Source of the DNA: Verrucomicrobiota bacterium
Lineage (GTDB): Bacteria > Verrucomicrobiota > Verrucomicrobiia > Opitutales > Opitutaceae
Reading direction: 5' to 3'
NCBI GenBank assembly: GCA_003694825.1
Contig: RFJS01000530.1
Location: forward strand, 1-5,828
Length of the DNA stretch: 5,828 bases
The position numbers and the translations under genes were made by a program. Below the pieces are notes generated by a model, which saw only the letters and a list, made by a program, of their open reading frames with translations, ran no database searches and had not been told where the DNA came from. This document shows, piece by piece, positions 1 to 5,828 of the stretch; positions within the stretch are counted from its first letter, which is position 1; every line of letters starts with the position of its first letter.

Positions 1-792
1 CTCGGGCGCAGCCGCGAGGTGAGCCTGCCCAACTACTTCACCCTGGCGGAGATCGTCGACGAGCCCACCGAGCACGACAAGCAGCAGAAAAGGGCGGCCG
101 GCGAGGAGCTGACCGCCGAGTATGTGATCGGGTTCGATGTGCCGGAGCATCTCCGTGGCCGGGAGCTGGAGATCCACCTGCCGGCGGTCTCGGGCGACGA
201 TGTCGTCGTCCTCAACGGCGTGGAGATCGGTCGCGGCGAAATGGACCCGGCGCAGCACTGGAACTACGAAGCGGATCCGCTGCGCTGGCCGTATCTGCCG
301 GCACGCTACTACGCGATCCCCGCTGATGTGCTGCGGGATGCCGGAAATGAATTGCGCATCCGCGTGAGCGGCGAACGGCTGGCTGAGCATACCGACAAGC
401 GCTTCGGCCTCACCCGCCCCGTGGCACTGCGGCCGCGCACGCCGGAGGCGGTCCGTCGCCGTGTCGCCGCCTACGACCGGGAGATGGGCTTTTTCCGGCC
501 GGTCACCGAAGGGCCGAAGGCAAACCTGCGGTTGACGGTGGACTCCGCGGAAGAGGCGGGCGGCTACCGCGTCACGGTGGAAAATACCGGGCCGGCGCCG
601 GCTGTGTTCGTCGTGCTCGATCTCGAGGGCGAGGCGGGCGTCCCGTTCCGCTTCGACGAGGGAGCCTTCGCGGGGATCCCTCCCGGCGAGGCCGAGGTGG
701 CGCGGCTCGCCGTCGAAGGCACCCCGCCACCGGAGACCACGGTGGTGGCGCGCCTGCTCAACGGCGAGACGGTCGCTGCGAAGCTGAGCTGA
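1..792 (+). CDS. C-terminal part of a GH2-like, galactose-binding-domain protein (5' partial)
   Basis: The reading frame is open from the first base, so the N-terminus lies outside the window; the GTG at position 19 is in frame but is probably an internal Val, because residues before it read through without interruption. 263 residues are visible. Residues about 38-135 look like a galactose-binding-like beta-sandwich as in GH2 sugar-binding domains: a 'FDVPEHLRGRELEIHLP' strand pair, then 'VVVLNGVEIGRGE' (the VxLNGxxxG turn typical of these modules), and 'GNELRIRV' near its end. Residues about 165-263 look like an Ig-like beta-sandwich, with 'YRVTVENTGPAPAVFVVLDL' and 'GIPPGEAEVARLAVEG', similar to the C-terminal Ig domain of GH2 mannosidase/glucosaminidase-type enzymes. 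No catalytic barrel is visible, so activity cannot be assigned. It could instead be another multidomain hydrolase or lyase carrying these accessory modules. It lies 129 bp upstream of the next gene on the same strand. Domain reading is moderately sure; the GH2 family is an inference. Confidence 0.6.
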   Translation, partial: LGRSREVSLPNYFTLAEIVDEPTEHDKQQKRAAGEELTAEYVIGFDVPEHLRGRELEIHLPAVSGDDVVVLNGVEIGRGEMDPAQHWNYEADPLRWPYLPARYYAIPADVLRDAGNELRIRVSGERLAEHTDKRFGLTRPVALRPRTPEAVRRRVAAYDREMGFFRPVTEGPKANLRLTVDSAEEAGGYRVTVENTGPAPAVFVVLDLEGEAGVPFRFDEGAFAGIPPGEAEVARLAVEGTPPPETTVVARLLNGETVAAKLS

Positions 793-811
793 ACCGTCCG
801 GGCTTCAGCTC
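786..811 (+). terminator. Perfect 8-bp inverted repeat over the stop codon; weak terminator candidate
   Basis: GAGCTGAA (786-793) and TTCAGCTC (804-811) are perfect reverse complements separated by a 10-nt loop. The repeat spans the TGA of the upstream gene (790-792). No T-tract follows directly; the next bases are GC-rich, and the nearest T-run is a short TTT about 20 nt later. It may form an RNA hairpin that slows exonucleases or partly separates the two + strand genes. It is not a canonical intrinsic terminator and could be chance in GC-rich DNA. Confidence 0.3.
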
Positions 812-921
812 CGGGCGCGGCGGCGCGCGTTTAAAAGGTTCAGGCGCGATCCGGTGGTCGCGGAGACGGATTGGTGGTATGAAGCGACGTTGTGCCACCC
901 CGCTCCAACGTGTTTCCGTTC

Positions 922-3093
922 ATGAAAAAATTTGTCCTGTCCGTCCTGGCGGCGGCCGTCTGGCGGCCGTTGCTGCTCCCGATCTTTCTCGCGCTCTGTG
1001 TCGCGGGCTCTTTCGCGCAGGCCCGTGCGGCTGTGGAAATCGTTTACGAAGGGCCGGAGGGCGACGACGCCTGGATCCGGCCGCGGCTGGAGGCGGCGTT
1101 TGCCGCGTGTGCGGAGGCCGGAGAGCCGTGGCGCGTGCATCTCCGCGTGGATCCGGCGCTCCCGTCCGAGGGATACGCGGTGCGGCGCAATCGTCTCGAC
1201 GGCGTCATTACGATCCGGGGTGGTGACCGCCGCGGGCTCATCTACGGCGGCCAGGATGTCATCGAGCAGCTCCGGCACGGGCGCACGCCGGCGACGCTGG
1301 AGAACCGCTCGGGGCGTCCGGCCGTGCGGTTTCGCGCCCTGAAGTTCAATCTCCCGTGGGATTCCTACCGGCGGGGCGAACCGCTGCAGCAGCACCTCGA
1401 GGTCTGCCGCGATCCCGCCTTCTGGGAGCGGCTTCTGGACATGCTCTCGGAGAACCGGTTCAACGCCCTGACCTTGTGGAACCTGCACCCCTTCGACTTC
1501 ATGGTGCAGGCCGAGGGATTCCCGGAGGCGCATACCTTCAAGGGCGAGGAGATGGAGCGGTGGCGGCGGCTTTTCCGTGCCATTTTCGCGATGGCGAAGG
1601 AGCGGGGGATCGAGACCTACATCGTGACCTGGAACATCTTTGTGCCCGAAGGCTTCGCCCGCGCACACGGGGTGGCGGAGGACTATGCCGACCATCATTT
1701 CATCGGCAAAGGGGCCGACGCGCCGATCATCAGGGCCTACACCCGGCAGGTCGTGCGCCAGGTGATTGAGGAGTATCCGGACCTGACGGGGATCGGGTTC
1801 AGCCTCGGCGAGCGGATGGGCGGCCTCACCGTGGAGGAACGCGAGGCCTGGGTGCTGGATACGTATGTCGCCGCGATCCGCGAGGCCTCGCGTCCGGTAA
1901 AGCTCATCCATCGCGCGCCGTTTTCGGCGAACACCGCTTCGGAGGGATCGATGGATCATGCCACGGAGGTGTTCACCCGGCGGGCGATCGAGTCGATCGA
2001 GGGCGTGGCGGAGCCGATCTGGGTGGAGGTGAAGTTCAACTGGTCGCACGCGCATTCGACGCCGCGGCTGATCAAGACCCATGGCGGGCCGATCAACGAC
2101 GTCTACTGGAATCCGCTGCCGAAGAACTACCGGATCGCCTGGATGATGCGCAATGAGGACTTCTTCTGTCTGCGCTGGGGGAACGCCGACTTCATCCGCC
2201 AGCACATCGCGCTGAACAACCACGATTATTCCGGCGGTTATTTCGTCGGGTCGGAATGCTATATCGCGGCGCTCGATTATTTCTCGATTCAGGCGCATCC
2301 GGAGTGGAACTACGCTTTCGAGCGGCAGTGGCTCTTTTACATGCTCTGGAGGCGGCTGCTCTATGATCCGGGGACGCCGGACGCGGTCTTCGCCCGCGAG
2401 TTCGAAGCGCGGTATGGTCCGCGGGCCCGGCCGCTCTACACGGCGTTGAGCCGGGTGAGCACGGTGCCGCTGCGGCTGATCTCGGCTTTCGACGTGAGCT
2501 GGGACTACACCATGCACGCCGAGACGTTTTCGGCCTTTACGGGACGGGACAATCCGCACCCCTTCATCACCATCGATGAGCTCATCCGCCAGCCGACGCT
2601 CGATCCGGACTTCGTGAGCGTGACCGAGTTCGTCGAGGCGGCATTGACCGGGCGGCGGCTGGCGCGGCACCGCGTCACGCCTTTGCGGCAGGCCGACGAG
2701 GTCGAGCGGGCCTGCCGCATGGCGCTTGCCGAGATCGAAGGCATCGATCCTGGGGTATCGGAGGCCCTGAGACAGGAGCTGGCGGATGTCCGGGCCTGGG
2801 CGTCGCTGGGGATGTATTACGCCGAGAAGCTGAGGGCGGCGGTGGATCTCGAGCGCTGCCGCCGCACGGGGGATGAGCGGGCGTGGGCGCGCGCGAAGGA
2901 GGCGATTGAGCGGGCGATCGGGCATTGGGACGAACTGATCGCCGTCACGGATCCGGTCTATCGTCCGTTTGCCACGATGCTCTACCTCGGCACGGAGACG
3001 CCCCGCTTTCACTGGAAGCTGATCCGCGACCAGGTCGTGGGCGATCTGGCGATTGTCGAGGCGGCGCGTCCGAAAGAACGCGCTTCCCAATAG
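922..3093 (+). CDS. Exported GH67/GH20-like glycoside hydrolase-family protein, specificity unknown
   Basis: A 723-residue protein. I chose ATG 922 because it opens directly on a Sec signal peptide: 'MKKF', a hydrophobic stretch to about residue 30 (broken by Trp-Arg-Pro at 14-16), and an Ala-Arg-Ala cleavage site at 34-36; the in-frame GTG at 892 would only add ten polar or neutral residues in front. Neither start has a clear Shine-Dalgarno motif. Residues about 37-125 fit the zincin-like N-terminal domain of GH20/GH67/GH84-type enzymes, ending in the characteristic 'RRGLIYGGQDVIEQL' helix (103-117). Residues about 135-500 fit a TIM barrel: 'RFRALKFNLPWDSY' (136-149), 'NRFNALTLWNLHP' (178-190), 'ETYIVTWNIFVPEGF' (231-245), 'GIGFSLGERMGG' (290-301) and 'IWVEVKFNWSHAH' (366-378). 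Residues about 590-690 are helical and charged, like the C-terminal helical domain of GH67. Length and domain order match GH67 alpha-glucuronidases (about 680-730 residues), but core motifs are divergent; Glu297 and Glu369 are candidate catalytic acids by position only. It lies downstream of a GH2-like gene and converges on two sulfatase genes, which supports extracytoplasmic polysaccharide breakdown. Substrate unknown. Confidence 0.7.
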   Translation: MKKFVLSVLAAAVWRPLLLPIFLALCVAGSFAQARAAVEIVYEGPEGDDAWIRPRLEAAFAACAEAGEPWRVHLRVDPALPSEGYAVRRNRLDGVITIRGGDRRGLIYGGQDVIEQLRHGRTPATLENRSGRPAVRFRALKFNLPWDSYRRGEPLQQHLEVCRDPAFWERLLDMLSENRFNALTLWNLHPFDFMVQAEGFPEAHTFKGEEMERWRRLFRAIFAMAKERGIETYIVTWNIFVPEGFARAHGVAEDYADHHFIGKGADAPIIRAYTRQVVRQVIEEYPDLTGIGFSLGERMGGLTVEEREAWVLDTYVAAIREASRPVKLIHRAPFSANTASEGSMDHATEVFTRRAIESIEGVAEPIWVEVKFNWSHAHSTPRLIKTHGGPINDVYWNPLPKNYRIAWMMRNEDFFCLRWGNADFIRQHIALNNHDYSGGYFVGSECYIAALDYFSIQAHPEWNYAFERQWLFYMLWRRLLYDPGTPDAVFAREFEARYGPRARPLYTALSRVSTVPLRLISAFDVSWDYTMHAETFSAFTGRDNPHPFITIDELIRQPTLDPDFVSVTEFVEAALTGRRLARHRVTPLRQADEVERACRMALAEIEGIDPGVSEALRQELADVRAWASLGMYYAEKLRAAVDLERCRRTGDERAWARAKEAIERAIGHWDELIAVTDPVYRPFATMLYLGTETPRFHWKLIRDQVVGDLAIVEAARPKERASQ

Positions 3094-3122
3094 GCGCGGT
3101 CCGGGGCTCACCGCCTCGCGCC
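3093..3122. terminator. Weak inverted repeats in the convergent intergenic gap; possible bidirectional terminator
   Basis: Only 43 bp separate the two convergent stop codons. Two competing short stems are visible: GGCGCG (3093-3098) with CGCGCC (3117-3122), loop 18 nt, and GCGGT (3096-3100) with ACCGC (3110-3114), loop 9 nt. There is no T-tract on either strand. The location is where a shared terminator would be expected, but stems this short arise easily in such GC-rich sequence. Confidence 0.2.
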
Positions 3123-3136
3123 CGGGGGGAGTGCGG

Positions 3137-4891
3137 TCAGTCGGCCCGGGCCACGGCGGCGTAGTAGGCGCCGGCGAGGAGCCCCCCGGCGCCGTGAAAC
3201 TCGGCGGCGAGGGTGGTGAATCCCGCGGGGAGGTCGACCTCGACGACGGCGCATGAGGCGTCGGGATCGACGGGTGTTTCGAACCGCCGGCTGCCGATGG
3301 TGACAACGGCGCGCTCGATGGGGAGGGAGCGTCCGCCGGTGTACCAGTCGTGGTAGTCGGGGTCGGTTTCGGCGCGGTTCCAGGCGATGTCGTCGCCCTC
3401 GACGCCCGCGCCGAGCGGGCGGTCGACCTCGCGGGGCCAGCGGCGCAGTTCGATGCGGTAGCGGCCGGGGGCGCAGATGTCGATTTCCCAATGGCCGATC
3501 ATGGGGACGCCGCGGCGGATCTGCCCCTGGTGCCAGGGGACGTCGTCCTGGGCCGGCGGATAGCGCCAGTCCATGCAATGGAGGATCGTTTCGGCCGGAG
3601 CGCCGGGCTCGCCGACGGGGAAGGGGATGGGCTCGTCGGCATCGTGGTAGACGAGCTGCCACCAGCTTTCGTATTCACGCCGCAGGCTTTCGACGATGTC
3701 GGGGTGGCGGGCGGCGATGTCGTGGCGCTGCATCCGGTCGGTGGTGATGTCGTAGAGTTCGCGGCCCTCGATGAGACGCCAGCGATCGGTCATGACGCAG
3801 CTCTTGCGCCACTTGATGGGGGTGGGGACGCGCTGGGATTCGGTGACGATGACGCGGTCGGGCCAGTCGGGCGCGTCGTCGCGCAGGAGGGGGGCGAGGC
3901 TGGTGCCGTGGTGCTGCTCGGTATCGGGGATCTGGATGCCACAGAGCTCCGCGAGGGTGGGGAGCAGGTCGATGTTGGCGGTGAGGCGGTCGATGTCGCG
4001 CCCGCCGCCGAGCCCGCCTGCGGGCCAGCGCAGGTAGAAGGGGACGCGGTGCCCGCCGTCGTAGGCGCTGCCCTTGCCGCCGCGCAGGCCGGCGTTGTGG
4101 CCTTCGCGGGGGAATTCGCCATCGGGGCCGGTGAGGTAGCAGCTCGTGCCGTTGTCGGCCATGAAGATGAGGATGGTGTTTTCCTCGAGGCCGAGATCGG
4201 CGAGGTGGCGGCGCAGGGCGGCGAAGTTTTCGTCGATGTTGGTGATCATGCCGTAGAAGCGGGCGGCATGATCCTCGATGCGGCCCCGGTATTTTTCGTA
4301 GTAGCGGGCCGGGACGTTGTAGGGGCTGTGCGGGGCGTTGGGCGAGATGTAGCAGAAAAACGGTTCCTCGCGGTGTGTTGCGATGAATTTGCGGGCTTCG
4401 GCGAACCAGACGTCGGTGCAATAGCCCTCAAAGCGGGTGGGGGTGCCGTTGACCTCGTAGGTGTCGTCGAAGTAGTCGTTGCCCCAGTGGTCGGGTTGCT
4501 GGCCGACGCCGCCGCCGCCGTGCGTGACGACGGTTTCGAAGCCGCGGTCCTGGGGACGGTAGGGGTAGGTGTCGCCAAGGTGCCACTTGCCGAAGAGCCC
4601 GGTGCGGTAGCCGGCATCGCGCAGCAGTTGCGGGAGCATGCGCACGCGGCGCCGCACGATGGATCGGCCGCCGATGGTGTGCCAGACGCCGACGCTGCCG
4701 GAGTAGAGGCCGCTGAGCAGGCCGGCGCGGGTCGGGGCGCAGGTGGGGCCGACGTGAAAGTTCGTCAGGCGGATCGCTTCGTCGTGGAAGCGGTCGATCG
4801 CCGGCGTCTCGACGACGGGGTTGCCCTCGCAGGAGAGGTCGCCGTAGCCCTGGTCGTCGGTGATGACGAGGACGATGTTCGGTCTTTTCAT
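3137..4891 (-). CDS. S1-family (formylglycine-dependent) sulfatase, arylsulfatase-like
   Basis: A complete 584-residue sulfatase of the alkaline-phosphatase superfamily, predicted to hydrolyse sulfate esters, most likely on a sugar given its neighbours. The fold begins at residue 4 with 'PNIVLVITDDQGYGD' (metal-binding Asp12-Asp13). The active-site signature 'CAPTRAGLLSG' (51-61) has Cys51, the residue matured to formylglycine, and Arg55; Thr54 sits where many family members have Ser. Other hallmarks are 'GKWHLG' (101-106), 'APHSPY' (186-191, His188), 'MADNG' (244-248, metal-binding Asp246-Asn247) and 'LRGGKG' with 'YDGGHRVP' (269-284). After the catalytic domain, residues about 455-584 form a beta-rich tail starting at 'GHWEIDICAPGRYRIELRRW', of a type common in sulfatases of planctomycetes and verrucomicrobia. 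ATG 4891 overlaps the upstream gene's TGA (ATGA) and puts the first fold strand right at the N-terminus, so it is the natural start; no Shine-Dalgarno motif precedes it, which suits translational coupling. No signal peptide is visible, leaving a cytoplasmic location most likely. Sulfatase identity is very secure; the sulfate position and sugar are unknown. Confidence 0.95.
   Translation of the reverse strand: MKRPNIVLVITDDQGYGDLSCEGNPVVETPAIDRFHDEAIRLTNFHVGPTCAPTRAGLLSGLYSGSVGVWHTIGGRSIVRRRVRMLPQLLRDAGYRTGLFGKWHLGDTYPYRPQDRGFETVVTHGGGGVGQQPDHWGNDYFDDTYEVNGTPTRFEGYCTDVWFAEARKFIATHREEPFFCYISPNAPHSPYNVPARYYEKYRGRIEDHAARFYGMITNIDENFAALRRHLADLGLEENTILIFMADNGTSCYLTGPDGEFPREGHNAGLRGGKGSAYDGGHRVPFYLRWPAGGLGGGRDIDRLTANIDLLPTLAELCGIQIPDTEQHHGTSLAPLLRDDAPDWPDRVIVTESQRVPTPIKWRKSCVMTDRWRLIEGRELYDITTDRMQRHDIAARHPDIVESLRREYESWWQLVYHDADEPIPFPVGEPGAPAETILHCMDWRYPPAQDDVPWHQGQIRRGVPMIGHWEIDICAPGRYRIELRRWPREVDRPLGAGVEGDDIAWNRAETDPDYHDWYTGGRSLPIERAVVTIGSRRFETPVDPDASCAVVEVDLPAGFTTLAAEFHGAGGLLAGAYYAAVARAD
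4888..4891 (-). other. ATGA stop/start overlap coupling the two sulfatase genes
   Basis: On the minus strand the sequence reads ATGA: the ATG (4891-4889) starts the downstream sulfatase and the TGA (4890-4888) ends the upstream one. The 19 bases upstream of this ATG contain no purine-rich ribosome-binding motif, so ribosomes ending the first gene probably reinitiate here. This fixes the start codon and indicates a shared transcript. Confidence 0.85.
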
Positions 4892-5828
4892 GGGTGGACG
4901 GCGCCGGGACGCTGATGGGGAAGCGGCGCGGTGCGCTCGCCACTGTTGCGGATGGCGAGGTAACGGGCGCGCATGGCGCGGACGCGCTCGGCGTGTGCGG
5001 GATCGTGGATGAGGTTGCGGGCTTCGTCTTCGGCGGGGTTTTCGTCGAGGTTGAAGAGGGCGATGGGGTCGAAGCGCGTCAGCTTGTGGTCGCTCTGCAT
5101 GATGAGTTTCCAGGGGCCCTGGCGAAACATCAGTTCGTTGCGGCTGCCGGCCTGGAGAAGGAGTTCCTGGCGCGGTTTGAAATGGTCGTCGCCGCGGAGC
5201 AGCGGCAGGAAGCTCCACGAGTCCATGGCCTGCTGAGTGGTGAGGCGGGTGCCGACGAGTTCGGCTATCGTGGCGACGAGATCGGTGCCGTTGACGAGCG
5301 CGTCGGATCGCGTGCCAGGCTTGACCACGCCCGGCCAGGTGACGATGAGGGGGACGCGGTGGCCGCCCTCCCAGGGCAGGTTTTTGCTGCCGCGGAATCC
5401 GCCGCCGGGATAGTGGCCGACTTTCGCGGCTTCGCCGTCGGTGAGTCCGCCGTTGTCGGAGGTGAAGATGAACAGGGTGTTTCCCCATTCGCCGGTTTCG
5501 CGCAGGGCGGCGACGATGCGGCTGACTTCCCAGTCGAGCACGCGGATCATGTCGAGGTGGCGCGAGGGCGTGGTCTCTCGGATGGGTTTTCCGTCCAACG
5601 TCCCGGGCGGCATGTGCGGCAGGTGGACGGTGGGCGACCAGTAGACGAGCAGGAACGGGTTTTCACCGGCACTTCGATGGATGAATTCGACGGCCTTGCC
5701 GGCGAGCAGGGACGGGATTTTGCGGGTGTCCCAGGCGGAGTCGCCGGTGCCCGGCCCCTTGTCGGAGACCATCTTCGGGTCGGCAGCCGTCTCCGCATTG
5801 AAGTGAATGAGTCTGGAGTCGGGGGCCA
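4888..5828 (-). CDS. Second S1-family sulfatase (5' partial, C-terminal half)
   Basis: The frame is open to the right edge of the window, so the N-terminal part, including the Cys/Ser active-site signature, is not visible; 312 residues plus the stop can be read, starting 'APDSRLIHF'. The Met at 5772-5770 is internal, not the start, because the frame continues upstream with plausible sulfatase sequence. Diagnostic motifs are 'SPTVHLPHMPP' (substrate/metal-side His loop), 'FIFTSDNGG' (metal-binding Asp-Asn), 'FRGSKNLPWEGGHRVP' (the counterpart of the usual LRGGKxxxxEGGxRVP, Lys conserved), 'TDLVATIAELVG', and the C-terminal 'GPWKLI' and 'LFNLDENPAEDEARNL' typical of arylsulfatase and N-acetylgalactosamine-6-sulfatase-like proteins. 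It ends soon after this region without the long beta tail found in the downstream sulfatase, so the two belong to different subfamilies. It overlaps the downstream gene by 4 bp and is the upstream member of the pair. Whether it has a signal peptide cannot be seen. Sulfatase identity is secure; substrate unknown. Confidence 0.92.
   Translation of the reverse strand, partial: APDSRLIHFNAETAADPKMVSDKGPGTGDSAWDTRKIPSLLAGKAVEFIHRSAGENPFLLVYWSPTVHLPHMPPGTLDGKPIRETTPSRHLDMIRVLDWEVSRIVAALRETGEWGNTLFIFTSDNGGLTDGEAAKVGHYPGGGFRGSKNLPWEGGHRVPLIVTWPGVVKPGTRSDALVNGTDLVATIAELVGTRLTTQQAMDSWSFLPLLRGDDHFKPRQELLLQAGSRNELMFRQGPWKLIMQSDHKLTRFDPIALFNLDENPAEDEARNLIHDPAHAERVRAMRARYLAIRNSGERTAPLPHQRPGAVHP

Noticed and set aside
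19..21. GTG at 19 as the true start of the first gene
   Set aside because: The frame is open to the window edge, and no ribosome-binding site can be seen in the 18 bases before it; a start inside what looks like a larger multidomain protein is less likely.
892..921. GTG 892 as the start of the 723-residue glycosidase
   Set aside because: It would place ten extra residues before a classic MKK signal-peptide start and has no better ribosome-binding site than ATG 922.
793..921. Sigma-70-type promoter in front of the glycosidase gene
   Set aside because: There is one short AT-rich patch (TTTAAAA near 831) and a TATGAA-like hexamer near 878, but no matching -35 element at proper spacing, so nothing is convincing.
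988..999. Lipoprotein lipobox around Cys26 (Leu-Ala-Leu-Cys) in the glycosidase signal peptide
   Set aside because: The residue before Cys is Leu rather than Gly/Ala/Ser, and a better signal peptidase I site (Ala-Arg-Ala) follows at 34-36.
805..3306. 833-codon minus-strand open frame as a real gene
   Set aside because: It lies opposite a gene with clear domain motifs and a signal peptide; its translation is low-complexity Arg/Pro/His-rich with no recognisable fold, a typical high-GC shadow.
3350..4915. 521-codon plus-strand open frame as a real gene
   Set aside because: It is antisense to the secure sulfatase gene, and its translation is a monotonous Val/Ala/Gly/Asp-rich string without domain motifs.
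4892..5488. N-terminal extension of the complete sulfatase to an upstream ATG at 5488
   Set aside because: The extra 199 residues are Arg/Pro/His-rich, overlap the other sulfatase gene in a different frame, and precede a canonical sulfatase N-terminus at 4891.

Overview
This is a GC-rich window (roughly two-thirds G+C by eye) that is almost entirely coding. It carries four protein genes, two of them cut by the window edges, and all four look like carbohydrate or sulfate-ester hydrolases. Clustered S1-type sulfatases next to exported glycoside hydrolases, high GC, weak or absent Shine-Dalgarno motifs and a Cys-Ala-Pro-Thr-Arg sulfatase signature fit a polysaccharide-degrading member of the Planctomycetota/Verrucomicrobiota/Kiritimatiellota group. 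That taxonomic call is inference; no rRNA or other marker gene is present.

Layout: positions 1-792 (+) hold the C-terminal 263 residues of a multidomain protein with a galactose-binding-like beta-sandwich followed by an Ig-like beta domain, resembling the tail of a GH2-like enzyme. After a 129-bp gap, 922-3093 (+) encode a 723-residue exported protein whose domain order (zincin-like N-terminal domain, TIM-barrel-like core, helical C-terminal domain) resembles GH67 alpha-glucuronidases and more distantly GH20. A 43-bp gap then separates it from two sulfatase genes on the opposite strand. The distal one, 3137-4891 (-), is complete and has a formylglycine-type active-site signature. The proximal one, 4888-5828 (-), enters from the right edge and lacks its N-terminal half here. 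The two share an ATGA stop/start overlap, so they are almost certainly co-transcribed and probably translationally coupled.

Together the four genes look like part of a locus for a sulfated, possibly uronic-acid-containing or hexosamine-containing polysaccharide: two sulfatases of clearly different sequence would remove sulfate groups, and the glycoside hydrolases would cleave the desulfated chain. The substrate cannot be told from this window. No RNA gene, mobile element, CRISPR array or convincing promoter was seen. The item most worth follow-up is the 723-residue GH67/GH20-like protein, whose fold is suggested by pattern but whose specificity and catalytic residues are unclear.
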